Shown: positions 9,580 through 23,604, counted from the first letter of the stretch. The stretch: DNA of 64,000 nt from Penium margaritaceum (GCA_023375785.1 SZWC01000036.1:59792-123791); one strand, 5' to 3'. Notes: generated by a model not told the origin, from the letters alone. Translations and numbers: made by a program.

Positions 9580-10840
9580 CAGTGTAAGTATGTGTAAATA
9601 CGGGTAACTGCATGTAACTGCGTGTGACTACGTGTAACTACGTGTAACTGCGTGTAAGTGCGTGTAAGTGTGTGTAAGTGCGTGTAAGTATGTATAAACA
9701 CGTATAAGTACGTATAAGTATGTGTAAGTATATCCAAGTGCGTGTAAGTGCATGTAAGTGTGTGTAAGTATGTGTAAGTGCATATAAGTGTGTGTAAGTG
9801 CGTGTAGGTACGTTTAAGTGTGTATAGGTATGTGTAAGTGCGTATAAGTGCATGTAAGTACGTGTAAGTGCGTGTAAGTGCGTGTAAGTGTGTGTAAGTG
9901 CGTGTAAGTGTATGTAAGTGCGTGGAAGTGCGTGTAAGTATGTGTAAGTGCGTGTAAATACGTGTAAGTGCATGAACGTGCGTGTATGTGCATGTAAGTA
10001 TGTGTAAGTGCGTGTAAGTACGTGTAAGTACGTTTAGGTGCGTGTAAGTGCGCGTAAGTGCGCGTAAGTGTGCGTAAGTGCGTTTAAGTGCATGTAAGTG
10101 CAGATAAGTGTGTATAAGTGCGTGTAAGTACATGTAAGTACGTGTAAGTGCGTGTAAGTATGTATAAGTGTGTGTTAGTACATATAAGTATGTGTAAGTG
10201 CGTGCAAGTGTGAATAAGTGCATGAAAGTGCGTGTAAGTTTGGGTAAGTACGTGTAAGTGCGTGTAAGTGTGTGTAAGTGCATGTAAGTGTGTGTAAGTG
10301 TGTGTAAGTATGTGTACGTGTGTGTAAGTGCGTGTAAGTGCGTGTAAGTGTGTGTAAGTATGTGTAAGTGTGTATAAGAGTGTGTAAGTGCGTGTAAGTG
10401 CGTGGAAATGCGTGTAAGTACGTGTAAGTGCGTGTAAGTACGTCTAAGTACGTGTAAGTGTATATAAGTGCGGGTAAGTGCGTGTAAGTGCGTGTACGTG
10501 CAGGTAAGTGTGTGTAAGAGTGTAAGTGCGTGTAAGTACGTGTAAGTACGTGTAAGTGCGTGTAAGTGCATGTACGTGTGGGTAAGTGCGTGTAAGTTCA
10601 TGTAAGTGCGTGTGAGTGCGTGTGAGTATGTGTGAGTGTGTGTAAGTGTTTGTAAGTGCGCGTAAGTATGTATAAGTGCATGTAAGTGCGTGTAAGTGCG
10701 TGTCAGTGCGTGTAAGTGCGTGTAATTGGGTGTAAGTGCGTGTAAGTATGGGTAAGTACGTGTAAGTACGTGAAAGTGTGTATCAGTGCATGTGAGTGTG
10801 TGTAAGTACGTGTAAGTACGTGTAAGTGCGTGTAAGTGTG

Positions 10841-10980
10841 TGTAACTGCGTGTAAGTACGTGTAAGTGCGTGCAAGTGCGTGTAAGCGCGTGTAAGCGTA
10901 TGTAAGTGTGTGTAAGTGTGTGTAACTGCGTGTAAGTACGTGTAAGTGCGTGCAAGTGCGTGTAAGCGCGTGTAAGTGTA
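10841..10980 (+). repeat. 80-bp tandem duplication within the satellite
   Basis: An eight-decamer segment from 10841 recurs from 10921 for at least 60 bp with one difference by eye. It shares the rare decamers TGCAAGTGCG and TGTAAGCGCG in the same order. Confidence 0.75.
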
Positions 10981-13900
10981 TGTAAGTACGTGTAAGTATG
11001 TGTAAGTATGTGTAAGTACGTGTAAGTACGTATAACTACGTGTAAGTACGTTCAAGTGTGTGTAAGTGCGCGTAACTGCGTGTAACTGCGTGTAACTACG
11101 TGTAAGTATGTGTAAGTACGTGTAAGTGCGTATAAGTGCGTGTAAGTACATGTAACTGCGTGTAAGTGCGTGTAAGTATGTGTAAGTGCGTATAAGTGGG
11201 TGTAAGTGCATGTAACTGGGTGTAAGTGCGTGCAAGTGCGGAGAAGTGCTTGTAAGTGTGTGCAGGTGCGTATAACTACGTGTAGGTGCGTGTAAGTACG
11301 TGCAAGTGCGTATAAGTGTGTGTAAATGCGTGTAAGTGTGTGTAAGTGCTTCTAAGTGCCTGTAAGTATGTGTAAGTACGTGTGAGTGCATGTAAGTATA
11401 TATAAGTGTGTGTAAGTACGAGTAAGTACATGTAAGTGTGTGTAAGTGTGTGTAAGTGTGCGTTAGTACGTGTAAGTGCGTGTAAGTGCGTGTAAGGGTG
11501 TGTAAGTGCATGTAAGTGTGTGTAAGCACATGTAAATACGGGTAAGTGCGTAAAAGTGCGTGTACGTAAGGGTAAGTGAGGGTAAGTGCGTGTAAGTGCG
11601 TGTAAGAGCGTGTAAGTGCGCGTAAGTATGTGTAAGTGCTTGTAATTGCGTGTAAGTGTGGGTACGTGCGCGTAAGTACGTGTAAGTGCGTGTACATGTG
11701 GAAAAGTGCGTGTAAGTTTGTGTAAGTGCATGTGAGTGCGTGTGAGTGTGTGTGAGTGTTTGTGAGTATGTGTAAGTGCGTGTAAGTGCGTGTAAGTGCG
11801 TGTACGTGCATGTAAGTGCATGTACGTATGTGTAAGTGTGTATAAGTGTGTGTAAGTTTGTGTAAGTATGCATAAGTGCATGTATGTGTGGGTAAGTACG
11901 TGTAAGTATTTGTAAATGTGTGTAGGTGTGTGTAAGTGCGTGTAAGTGTATGTAAGTGCATGTAAGTGCGTGGAAGTGCGTGTACGTATGTGTAAGTGCG
12001 TGTAAGAGTGTGTAAGTGTGTGTTAGTGTGTGTAAGTGTGTGTAAGAACGTGTAAGTGTTGTAACTGCGTGTAAGTGCATGTAAGTGTGTGTAAGTACGC
12101 GTAAGTCCGTGCAAGTGTCTGTAAGTGCGTGTTAGTGCGTGTAAGTGCGTGTAAGTTGGTATAAGTGCGTGTAAGTGCGTGTAAGTACGTGTAAGTGTGT
12201 GTAAGTGCGTATAAGTACGGACAAGTACGTGTAAGTGCGTGTACGTACAGGTAAGTGTGGGTAAATGCGTGTAAGTGTGTGTACTTATGTGTAAGTGGGT
12301 ATAAGTACGTGTAAGTGTGTGTAAGTACGTGTAAGTGCGTGTAAGTGCGTGTAAGTGTGTGTAAGTACATGTAAGTGTGTGTAAGTACGCGTAACTGCGT
12401 GTAAGTGTGTGTAAATGCGTGTAAGTGTGTGTAAGTGCGTGCAAGTGCGTATAAGTGCTTGTAAGTGCGTGTGAGTACTTGTAAGTGTGTATAAGTGTGT
12501 GTAACTACGTGTAAGTACGTTTAAGTACGTATAAGTGTGTGTAAGTGCGTGTAAGTACGTGTAAGTGCATGTAAGTATTTCTAAGTGCGTGTAAGTACGT
12601 GTAATTGCGTGTAAGTGCGTGTAAATTTGTGTAAGTGCGTGTAAGTGTGTTTAAGTGCAATTAACTGCGTGTAAGATTGTGTAAATGCGTGTAAGTGCGT
12701 GTAAGTACGTGTAAGTGCATGTAAGTATTTGTAAGTGCGTGTAAGTACGTGTAAGTGCGTATAGGTGCGTGTAAGTCCGTGTAAGTATGCGTAAGTATGT
12801 CTAAGTGCGTGTAAGTGCATGTAAGTGTGTGTAAGTGTATGTAAGTACGTGTAAGTGTGAGTAAGTACATGTAAGTGTGTGTAAGCATGTGTAAGTGTGT
12901 GTAACTGTGTGTAAGTGCGTGTAAGTGCGTGTAAGTGTGTGTAAGTGCGTGTAAGTGTGTGTAATTATGTGTAACTGTATGTAAGTGTGTGTAAGTACGT
13001 GTAAGCGCGTGTAAGTTCGTGTAAGTGCGTGTAAGTACATGTAAGTGCGTGTAAGTGTGTGTAAGTGCGTATGAGTGTGTGTAGTTGTGTGTAAGTGCAT
13101 GTAAGTGTGTATAAGTGCATGTAAGTGCATGTAAGTGCGTGTAAGTGCGTGTAAGTGCATGTAAGTGTGTATAACTGCATGTAAGTATGTGTAAGTGTGG
13201 ATAAGTGTGTGTAAGTGCGTGTAAGTACATATAAGCGTGTGTAAGTGTGTGTAAGTACATATAAGTACGTGTATGTGCGTGTAAGTGCGTGTAAGTGCGT
13301 GTAAGTGTTTGTAAGTGCGTGTAAGTGTATGTAAGTATGTGCAATTGTGTGTAAGTGTGTGTAGGTACGTGTAACTGCATGTAACTACGTATAAGTGCGT
13401 GTAAGTGCATGTAAGTGCATGTAAGTGCATGTAAGTCCGTATAAGTGCTTGTAAGTACGTGTAAGTGCGTGAACGTGGGCGTAAGTGCATGTAACTGCAT
13501 GTAAGTGCGTATAGCTGCGTGTATGTGTATGTAAGTGTGTATAAGTGTGTATACGTGTGTATAAATGCGTATAAGTGCGTGTAAGTGATTGTAAGTGCGT
13601 GTAAATACGTGTAAGTGCGTGTACGTACATGTAAGTGTCTGTAAGTGCGTGTAAGTACGTGTAAGTGAGTGTAAGTGCGTGTAAGTTTGTGTAAGTGTGT
13701 GTAAGTGCATGTAAGTACAATTAACTGCGTGTAAGTGCGTGTAAGAACGTGTAAGTGCGTGTACGTATGTGTAAGTGCATGTAAGTGTGCAAGTACGTGT
13801 AAGTACGTGTAAGTGCGTGTAAGTGCGTGTAAGTGTGTGTAAGTGTGTGTAAGTGCGTGTAACTACGTGTAAGTGGTTGTAAGTGCGTGTAAGTGCGTGT

Positions 13901-14460
13901 AAGTCCGTGTAAGTGTATGTAAATGCGTGTAAGTGCGTGTAAGTATGTGTAAGTGCGTGTAAGTATGTGTAAGTACGTGTAAGTGCATGTAAGTGTGTAA
14001 GTGCGTGTAAGTGCGTGTAAGTGTGTGTAAGTGCGTGTAAGTGCGAATAACTGTGTGTAACTGGGTGTAAGTGCGTGGAAGTACGTATAAGTACGTGTAA
14101 GTGCATGTAAGTGTGTGTAAGTATGTGTAAGTGTGTGTAGGTGCGTATAAGTGCGTGTAAGTGCATGTAAGTATGTGTAAGTGTGTGTACGTGTGTGTAA
14201 GTACGTGTAAGTGCGTATAAGTGCGTGTAAGTGTCTCTAATTGCGTGTAAGTGCGTGTAAGTGTGAGTAAGTATGTGTAAGTGCATGTAAGTGCCTATTC
14301 ATGCGTATAAGTGCATGTAAGTGCATGTAAGTGCGTATATGTACATGTAAGTGTGTGTAGCTACGTGCAAGTGTCCGTAAGTGTGTGTAAGTACGTATAA
14401 GTGTGTGTAAGTACGTATAAGTGCGTGTAAGTGCGTATAAGTATGTGTAAGTGCGTGTAA

Positions 14461-15060
14461 GTGCGTGTTAGTACATATAACTTTGCAAAACTGTGAGTAA
14501 GTGCGTGTAAGTATGTGTAAGTGTGTATACGTGTGTGTAAGTGCATGTAACTACTCGTAACTGCGTGTAAGTGCATGTAAGTGTATGTAGGTGTGTGTAA
14601 GTACGTGTATGTGCGTGTAAGTACTTGTAAGTGCGTGTAAGTATGTGTAAGTATGTGTAATTGTATGTAACTACGTGTAAGTGCGTGTAACTGCGTGTAA
14701 GTATGTGTAAGTACATGTAAGTGCGTGTAAGTGCGTATAAGTATGTGTAAGTGCGTGTAAGTGTGTGTTAGTACATATAACTATGCATAACTGTGAGTAA
14801 GTGCGTGTAAGTATGTGTAAGTGTGTATACGTGTGTGTAAGTGCATGTAACTGCGCGTAACTGCGTGTAAGTGCATGTAAGTGCATGTAAGTGTGTGTAA
14901 GTACGTGTATGTGCGTGTAAGTACTTGTAAGTGCGTGTAAGTATGTGTAAGTATGTGTAAGTGTATGTAACTACGTGTAAGTGCGTGTAACTGCGTGTAA
15001 GTATGTGTAAGTACATGTAAGTGCGTGTAAGTGCATGTAAGTACGTGTAAGTATGTATAC
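14461..15060 (+). repeat. 300-bp tandem duplication within the satellite
   Basis: The segment 14461-14760 is repeated at 14761-15060 with the same series of rare variants: a TTAGTACATATAACT start, CTGTGAGTAAG, GTATACGTGTG, TACTTGTAAG and others. A handful of base differences show the duplication is recent but not brand new. Confidence 0.85.
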
Positions 15061-16920
15061 GTGCGTGTAAGTGTGTGTAAGTGCACGTAAATATTTTTAA
15101 GTACGTGTAAGTACGTGTAGGTGCGTGTAAGTACCTGTAAGTTCGTATAAGTGGTGTAAGTACGTGTAAGTGCAATTCACTGCATGTAAGTGCATTTAAG
15201 GGTGTATAAGTGTATGTAAGTGCTTATAAGTGCGTGTAAGTGTGTGCAAGTACGTGTTAGTGCGTGTAAGTTTGTAAAAGTGCGTGTAGGTGCATGTAAG
15301 TTTAATTAATTGCGTGTAAGCGCGTGTAAGTGCGTATAAGTGCGTGTGAGTGTGTGCAAGGGCGTGTAAGTGTGTCTAAGTGTGTAAGGGCGTGTAAGTA
15401 TGTGTAAATGCATGTAAGTGTGTGTAAGTGCGTATAAGTGTGTATAAGTACGTGTAAGTGCGTGTAAGTGCGTGTAAGTGCATGTAAGTACGTGTAAGTG
15501 CATGTAAGTGTGTGTAAGTGCATGGAAGTGCGTGTAAGTACATGTAAGTGCGTGTACGTGCATGTAAGTGCCTGTAAGTACGTGTAAGTATATGTAAGTG
15601 CGAGTAAATGCGTGTAAGTGTGTGTAAGTGTGTGTAAGCACGTGTAAGTGCGTGTAACTGCGTGTAAGTATGTGTAAGTGTATGTAAGTGTGTGTAAGAG
15701 TGTGTAAGTGTGTGTAAGTATATATAAGTGCGTGTAAGTGTGTGTAGGTATGTGTAAGTGTGTGTAAGTGCATGTAAGTGCATGTAAGTACGTGTAAGTG
15801 CGTGTAAGTACGTGTAAGTATGTGTGAGTGTGTGTAAGTGCATGTAAGTGCGTGTAAGTGCATGTAAGTGTGTGTAAGTGTGTGTAAGTGTGTATAAGTG
15901 CAGGGAAGTATGAATAAGTACGTGGAAGTGCGTGTAAGTACGTGTAAATGCGTGTAATTGTGTGTAAATGCGTGTAAGGACAAGTAAGTGCATGTAAGTG
16001 CGTGTAAGTGCGTGCAAGTACGTGTAAGTACGTGTTAAGTATGTGTAAGTGCGTGTAAATACGTGTAAGTGTGTGTGTAACTGTGTGTAAGTGCGTGTAA
16101 GTGTGTGTACGTGCGTATAAGTGTGTGTAAGTGCGTATAAGTGTGTATAAGTATGTGAAAGTGTGTATAAGTGGGTGTAAGTGTATGTAAGTGTGTGTAA
16201 GTGTGTGTAAATGCATGTAAGTACATGTAAGTGTGTGTAAGTGCATGTAAGTGCGTGTAAGTACGTGTAATTGCGTGTAAGTATTTGTAAGTGCGTGTAA
16301 GTACATGTTAGTGCGTGTAAGTATGTGTAAGTTCATGTAAGTGCGTGTAAGCACGTGTAAGTGCAATTAACTGTGTGTAAGTACGTATAAGTGCGTGTAA
16401 GTGCGTGTAAGTGAGTGTAAGTGCGTGTAAGTGTGTGCACGTGCGTGTACGTCCGTGCAAGTACGTGTAAGTATATGTAAGTGCATGTAAGTGTATGTAA
16501 GTGCATGCAAGTGCGTATAAGTACGTGTAAGTGCACATAAGTGCGTGTAAGTATGTATAAATGCGTGTAAGTGTGTGTAAGTATGTGTAAGTACGTGTAA
16601 GTGCATATAAGTGCATGTAAGTGCGTGTAAGTGCGTGTAAGTGCGTGTAAGTGCGTGTAAGTGCGTGTAAGTGCGTGTAAGTGCGTCCAAGTGCGTGTAA
16701 GTGTGTGAAAGTGCGTGTAGGTACGTGTAAGTATGTGTAAGTATGTGTAAGTGCGTGTAGGTGTGTGTAAGTCCGTGTACATACGTCTAAGAGCAAATAA
16801 GTGCATGTAAGTGCATGTAAGTGAGTGCAAGTGTGTGTAAGTGCATGTAGGTACGTGGAAGTGTGTGTAAGTACGTGTAAGTGCGTGTAAGTGTGTGTAA
16901 GTGCGTGTAAATGCGTGCAA

Positions 16921-17400
16921 ATGCATGTATGTGCGTGTAAGCATGTGTAAGTACGTGTAACTGCGTGTATGTGCATGTAAGTGCGTGTAAGTATGTGCAA
17001 GTGCATGTAAGTGCGTGTAGGTATGTGTAAGTGTATGTAAGTGCATGTAAGTGTGTGTAAGTTTTTTTAAGTACGTGTAAGTGCATGTAAGTACGTGTAA
17101 GTGCGTGTAAGTGCATGTAAGTACGTGTAAGTGCATGTATGTGCGTGTAAGCATGTGTAAGTACGTCTAACTGCGTGTAAGTGCGTGTAAGTGCGTGTAA
17201 GTATGTGTAAGTGCATGTAAGTGCGTGTAGGTATGTGTAAGTGTATGTAAGTGCGTGTAAGTGTGTGTAAGTTTCTGTAAGTGCGTGTAAGTGCATGTAA
17301 GTACGTGTAAGTACGTGTAATTGCGTGTAAGTACATGTAAGTGCATGTATGTGCGTGTAAGTGCATGTAAGTGCGTGTAAGTGCATGTAAGTGCGTGTAA
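16921..17400 (+). repeat. 210-bp higher-order repeat, two copies plus a partial third
   Basis: GCATGTATGTGCGTGTAAG recurs at about 16922, 17132 and 17342, an exact 210-bp spacing (21 decamers). The following decamers match in order between the first two copies, including GTAGGTATGTGTAAG and a T-rich variant decamer near 17060 and 17270. The third copy is partial. Confidence 0.8.
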
Positions 17401-20400
17401 GTTCGTGTAAGTACGTGTAAGTGTGTGTAAGTGTGTACACCTGTGTTTAAGTGTGTGTAAGTGTGGATAAGTACGTGTAAGTATGTGTAAGTGTGTATAA
17501 GTGTATGTAAGTGTGTGTAAGTACTTGTAAGTACGCGTAAAAGCGTGAAAGTGCGTGTAAGTATGTGTAACTGCGTGTAAGAGCGTGTAACTGTGTGTAC
17601 GTGTGTGTAAGTGCATGTAAAAGCGTATACGTACGTATAAGTATGTGGAAGTGCATATAAGTGTGTGCAAGTGCATGTAAGTATGTGTAAGTGTCTATAC
17701 GTATGTGTAAGTGTGTTTCAGTGCGTAACTGTGCGTGTAAGTGCGTGTTAGTGCGTGTTACTACGTGTAAGTGCGTGTAAGTACGTGTAAGTGCGTGTAA
17801 GTGGGTATAAGTACGTGTAAGTGCGTGTAAGTGCTCATAAGTACGTGTAAGTGTGTGTAAGTGCCTGTCAGTGCGTGTAAGTACATATAAGTGCGTGTAA
17901 GTACATATATGTGTGTGTAAGTGTGTGTAAGTATGTGGAAGTGCGTGTTAGTGTGTGTAAGTGCGTGTAAGTATGTGTAAGTGCGTGTAAGTGCGTGTAA
18001 CTACGTGTAACTGCGTGTAAGTGTGTGTAAGTGTACGTAAGTGTACGTAAGTGCGTGTAAATAGGTGTAAGTCCGTATAAGTGTTTATAAGTATGTGTAA
18101 GTGCATGTAAGTGTGTGTAAGTGCGTATAAGTGCGGATAAGTGTACGTAAGTGCATGTAAGTGTATGTAAGTGCATGTAAGTGTGTGTAAGTATGTGTGA
18201 GTATGTGTACGTGCCTGTAAGTGCATGTAAGTGCGTGTAAGTGCGTGTGTGTATAAGTGCATATAATTGCGTTTAAGTACGTGTAAGTGCGTGTAAGTGT
18301 GTGTAAGTTTGGGTAAGTACGTGTAAGTGCGTGTAAGTGCGGGTAAGTACGTGTAAGTGCGTGTAAGTATGTGTAAGTGCGTATAAGTGCGTGTAAGTAT
18401 ATATAAGTGTATGTAAGTATGCGTAAGTGTAAGTACGTGTAAGTGCGTGTAAGTGTGGGTACGTGTGTATAAGTGCGTGTAAGTTCGTGTAAGTGCATGT
18501 AAGTATGTGTAAGTGCGTATAAGTGCGTGTAAGTATATATAAGTGTATGTAAGTATGCGTAAGTACGTGTAAGTGTGTGTAAGAATGTGCAAGTGTGTGT
18601 ACGTACGTGTAAGTGTGTGTACGTGCGTGTAAGTGCCTATAAGTACATGTAAGTGTGTGTAAGTACGGGTAAGTGCGTGGAAGTGCGTGCACGTACGGGT
18701 AAGTGTGGGTAAGTATGTGTAAGTGCGTGTAAGTATGTGTAAGTACGTGTAAGTGCGTGTAAGTGCGTGTAAGTACGTGTAAGTACGTATACGTGTGTGT
18801 ACGTGTGGGTAAGTGCGTGTAAGTGCGTGTAAGTACATGTACCTATGGATAAGTGTGTGTAAGTTTGTGTAAGTACGTGTGAGTGTGTGTGAGTATGTGT
18901 GAGTGTCTGTGAGTGCCTGTAAGTACGTGTAAGTGCGTGTACGTATGTGTAAGTGTATATAAGTGCGTGTAAGTATGTGTAAGTGCGTGTAAGTGTGTGT
19001 AAGTTTGTGTAAGTATGCATAAGTGTGTGTAAGTGTGGGTAAGTACGTGTAAGTGTGTGTAAGTATGTGTAAGTGCGTATAAGTATGTGTAAGTATGTGT
19101 AAGTGCGTGCAAGTGCGTGGAGGTGTGTATAAGTAGGTATAAGTGCGTGTAAGTGTGTGTAAGTGCGTATAAATACGTGTAAGTACATGTAAGTGTGTGT
19201 AAGTGCCTGTAAGTGCATGTAAGTGTGTGTAAATGCACATAAGTGTGTGCAAGTGTATGTAAGTACATGTAAGTGCGTGTAAGTACGTGTAAGTGCGTGT
19301 AAGTGTGTGTAACTGCGTGTAAGTACGTGTAAGTGTGTGTAAGAGTGTGTAAGTGCGTGTAAGTGTGTGTATGTGCGTGTAAGTGTGTGTAAGTACGGAT
19401 AAGTGTGTGTAAGTGCATGTACATACAGGTAAGTGCGGGTAAATGCGTTTAAGTGTGTGTACTTGCGTATAAGTGTGTATAAGTACATGTAAGTGCGTGT
19501 AAGTCCATGTAAGTATGTGTAAGTGCATGTAAGTGTGTATAAGTGTGCGTAAGTACATGTAAGTACGTGTACCTGTGTGTAAGTGTGTGTAAGTACCTGT
19601 AAGTGCATGTAAGTGCATATAAGTGCGTGTAAGTACATGTAATTGCGTGTAAGTGCGTGTAAGTGTATGTAAGTGCATGTAAGTATGTGTAAGTACGTGT
19701 AAGTGTGTGTAAGTAAGTGTAAGTGCATGTACGTGCGTGTAACTGTGTGTAAGTGCGTGTAAGTGCATGTAAGTGTGTGTAAGCACGTATAAGTGCGTGA
19801 AAGTACGTGTGAGTGCATGTAAGTGCGTGTAAGTGCGTGTAAGTGCATGTAAGTGCGAGTAGGTGTGTGCAAGTGCGTGTAAGTGCATGTAAGTACGTGT
19901 AAGTACGTGTAAGTACGTTTCAGTACGTGTAACTGTGCGTAAGTGTGTGTAAGTACGTGTAAGGGCATGTACGTGCGTGTACGTATGTGTAAGTACGTGT
20001 AAGTGCATGAAAGTATGTGTAAGTGCGTGTAAGTACTTGTAAGTACGTGTAAGTGTGTATTAGTGCGTTTAAGTGCGTGTTAGTGTGTGTGTGTGTGTAA
20101 GTACGTGTAAGTGTGTGTAAGTGCGTGTAAGTACGTTTAGGCATGTGTAAGTGCGTGTAAGTTCTTGGAAGTGCGTGTAAGTGCGTGTATGTACGTGTAC
20201 GTGCATGTAAGGTTGTGTAAGTGTATGTACATGTGTGTAAGAATGCATAAGTGCATGTAAGTACGTGTAACTGCGTGTAACTGCGTCTAACTGCTATAAC
20301 TGCATGTAACTGCGTATAAGTATGTTTAAGTGTGTGTAAATGTGTGTAAGTCAGTGTAAGCACGTGTAACTATGTGTAACTGCATGTAAATGTGTGTAAC

Positions 20401-22795
20401 TACGTATAACTACGTGTAACTACGTGTAAGTGCGTGTACGTGTGTGTAAGTGCATGTAAGTGCGTGAAAGTACATATAAGTACGTATCAGTACGTGTAAG
20501 TGTGTCCAAGTGTGTCTAAGTGCGTGTAAGTGTGTGTAAGTGTGTGTAAGTGCATATAAGTATATGTAAGTGCGTATAGGTGCGTTTAAGTATGTGTAAG
20601 TACGTGTAAGTGTGTGTAAGTGCAAGTAAGTTCGTGTAAGAGCGTGTAAGTTCGTGTAAGTGTGTGTAAGTGCATGTAAGTGCGTGTAAGTGTGTGGAAG
20701 TGCGTGTAAGCATGTGTAAGTATGTGTAAGTACATGTAAGTGCATGTACGTGTGTGTACGTGCATGTAAGTACATGTAAGTGCGTGTAAGTACATGTAAG
20801 TGCGTATAGGTGCGTGTAAGTGCGCCTAAGTGCGCGTAAGTACGCGTAAGTACGTGTAAGTGTGTATAAGTACACGTAAGTGTGTATTAGTGTGTGTAAG
20901 TACGTGTAAGTGTGTGTAAGTGCGTGTAAGTGCGTATAAGTGCGTGTTAGTACGTGTAAGTGTGTGTAAGTGCGTGTAAATACGTGTAAGTGTGTGCAAG
21001 TGTACATAAGTGCATGTAAGTGTGTGTAAGTGTGGGTAAGTATGTGTAAGTGCGTGTAAGTGTGTGTCAGTGCATATAAGTATGTGTAAGTGTGTGTAAG
21101 TGTGTGTATGTGTGTGTACGTGCGTGTAAGTGCTTGTATGTGTGTGTAAGTGCGTCTAAGCACGTGTAAGTGTGTATAAGTATGTGTAAGTGCGTGTAAG
21201 TGCGTGTAAGTGTGTGTATGTACGTGTAGGTGCGTGTAAGTGTGTGTAAGTGCACGTAAGTGCGTGTAAGTGTGTGTAAGTACGTGTAAGTGCGCGTAAG
21301 TGTGTGCAAGTGCGTGTAAATGCGTGTAAGTGCATGTAAGTGCGTGTAATTACATGTAAGTACGTGTAAGTGTGTGTAAGTGCGGGTAAGTACGTGTAAG
21401 TGCGTGTACGTGCATGTAAGTACGTGTAAGTGCATGTAATTACGTATAAGTGCGTGTAAGTGTGTGTAAGTGTGTGTAAGTGTCTATAAGTGTGCGTAAG
21501 TGTGTGTACATGCTTGTAAGTGCATGTAAGTGTGTGTAAGTACGTGTACCTGCGGGTAAGTGCATGTAAGTGCGTGTAAGTACGTTTGAGTACGTGTGAA
21601 TGCGTGTGAGTACGTGTGAGTGTGTGGAAGTGCTTGTAAGTGCGTGTGTGTGTAAGTGCATGTAAGTGCGTGTAAGTACGTGTAAGTGCGTGTATGTGTG
21701 TTTAATTTCGGGTAAGTACGTGTAAGTGCTTGTAAGTGCGGGTAAGTACGTGTAAGTGTGAGTAAGATGTGTAAGTGCGTGTAAGTGCGTGTAGGTGTGT
21801 GTACGTGTGTGTAAGTGCGTTTAAGTGCGTGTAAGTGCATGTAAGTGTGTGTAAGTGCGTGTAAGTTTGGGTAAGTACGTGTAAGTGCGTGTAAGTGCGG
21901 GTAAGTACGTGTAAGGGCGTGTAAGTATGTGTATGTACGTGTAAGCACGTGTAAGTGATTGTAAGTGCGTGTAAGTGCGTGTAAGTATGTGTAAGTACGT
22001 ATACGTATGTGTAAGTGTGGGTAAGCGCGTGCAAGTACGTGTAAGTACGTGTACGTGCAGATAAGTGTGTATACGTTCGTGTAAGTGTGTGTGAGTGTGT
22101 GTGAGTACGTGTGAGTGTCTGCGAGTGCCTGTAAGTATGTGTATGTGCGTGTAAGTATGTGTAAGTACATGTAAGTGCGTGTAAGCATGTGTAAGTGTGT
22201 GTAAGTGTGTGTAAGTTTGTGTAAGTACGTGTAAGTGCGTGTAAGTGTGGGTAAGTATGTGTAAGGGTGTGTAAGTGTCTGTAAGTGCGTTTAAGTGCGT
22301 GTAAGTATGTGTAAGTGCGTATAAGTGCGTGGAAGTACGTGCAAGTACGTGTAAGTGTGTGTAAGTGTGTGTAAGTGCGTGTAAATACGTGTAAGTGAAT
22401 GTAAGTGTGTGTAAGTGCGTGTAAGTGCATGTAAGTATGTGCAAGTGTGCATAAGTGTGTACAAGTATGTGTAAGTGTGTGTAAGTACGTGTAAGTATGT
22501 GTAAGTGCGTATAAGTGTGTGTAATTGCGTGTAAGTACGTGTAAGTGCGTGTAAGAGTGTGTAAGCGCATGCAAGTGTGTAAACGTGCGTGCAAGTGCGC
22601 GTAAGTACGGATAAGTACGTGTAAGTGCGTGTACATACATGTAAGTGCGGGTAAATACGTGTAAGTGTGCGTAATTGCGTGTAATTGCGTGTAAGTGCAT
22701 GTAAGTGCGTGTAAGTCCGTGTAAGTGTGTGTAAGTGCATGTAAGTGTGTGTAAGTGCGCGTAAGTACATGTAAGTGCGTGCACCTGCGTGTAAG

Positions 22796-23602
22796 TGTTG
22801 GAAAATGAAGATGCCGAATCCAACGGCACCTATGGATCGCCTACATTGCAACTGTACGGCAGTCCAAGTTCCAGCTCCATCCAACGGCTGGATCCGAAGG
22901 AATGACCACCAAACAGAAATGACATAGATTTTTTCGTAACTGGCAAAAGTCACATAGTTCTTGCTTATGGGCTCGGCACGGCAGAACAAGCAAGCGACCA
23001 GGCAAGTGGTGGGTCAGCCGGGCGAGCGAGGGCCGCCCGTTGGCTTCGTCGGGGGTTCAAGCGAGGACTGACCAACCGGTTTGTCAACCGGCGAGTGACG
23101 GCTTGACGACGTTGGCCGTCCAGTGAAGTGACGAGCACGACTGCCCTCTCACTCAAGGAGGATCGACGACACACGAGTGATCTCATGCATCCAGCTCTCG
23201 CTGGTCATCGATTCTCTAGAGCAAGCATGCAGTCCGCCGATCGCCAGTCTCGAAGATAATACAAGACACACAACAGCCGAACAGTCACTATGTGAATATT
23301 CAGTAGTGAGAATAGCATCAGTTCCTCTTTAAGTAGGGGGTCAACTTCAGTTGCTTTGTACTTCACGCGTAGTCGTCCATTCCAGGCATGCAGCATACTG
23401 TTGGAGAGCTGAAGAGACGAGCTAGCCGCCTGAGGCCTTGGTTTAGGCTCTTGAAGTGTACAGTGAGTGTAGAACGTGATAAAGTGTTCAGCCGCATGTA
23501 CTTGGAGTTTATGGAGTTAATGGAGTTTCAGTGTATTCCTACAATTGTGTAACAATGTATTTTGATTCAGACTGACCTCTGAGGCTGATCCTGTTTACAA
23601 CA
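22796..23602 (+). repeat. 5' LTR of element 1
   Basis: It begins TGTTGGAAAATGAAG and ends CCTGTTTACAACA, so it has the canonical TG...CA ends. It matches 26947-27752 along its length. No obvious TATA box was found; CTCTTTAAGTAG near 23328 is a weak candidate. Confidence 0.95.
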
Positions 23603-23604
23603 AT

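Larger units (their letters stand above)
7024..22795 (+). repeat. Decamer satellite array, block 1 (AGTGCGTGTA)n
   Basis: The stretch is a continuous head-to-tail array of a 10-bp unit with consensus AGTGCGTGTA on the + strand. Common variants are AGTACGTGTA, AGTGTGTGTA, AGTGCATGTA, AGTATGTGTA and AGTGCGTATA, all transition derivatives. Frame-breaking indels are rare, so the 10-bp phase holds for hundreds of bases at a time. The core GTAAG spanning the unit junction is the most constant part. Several local duplications of 40 to 300 bp show continuing unequal exchange or replication slippage. Parts at about 11.3-12.4 kb and 18-22.8 kb carry the class I higher-order landmarks. Parts near 7.0 kb and 12.6-17 kb carry the class II landmark CAATTAACT. 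No gene is present. Long minus-strand open frames here are a consequence of the unit, not genes. Confidence 0.97.

Noticed and set aside
7024-22795. CRISPR-like repeat array
   Set aside because: The units are contiguous 10-mers without unique spacers, in a eukaryotic context with no cas genes.
22965-23186. Minus-strand open frame of 73 codons, with a near-copy at 27116-27337
   Set aside because: Both lie at matching places in the two LTRs of element 1. They are similar because the LTRs are copies, not because a gene is conserved.
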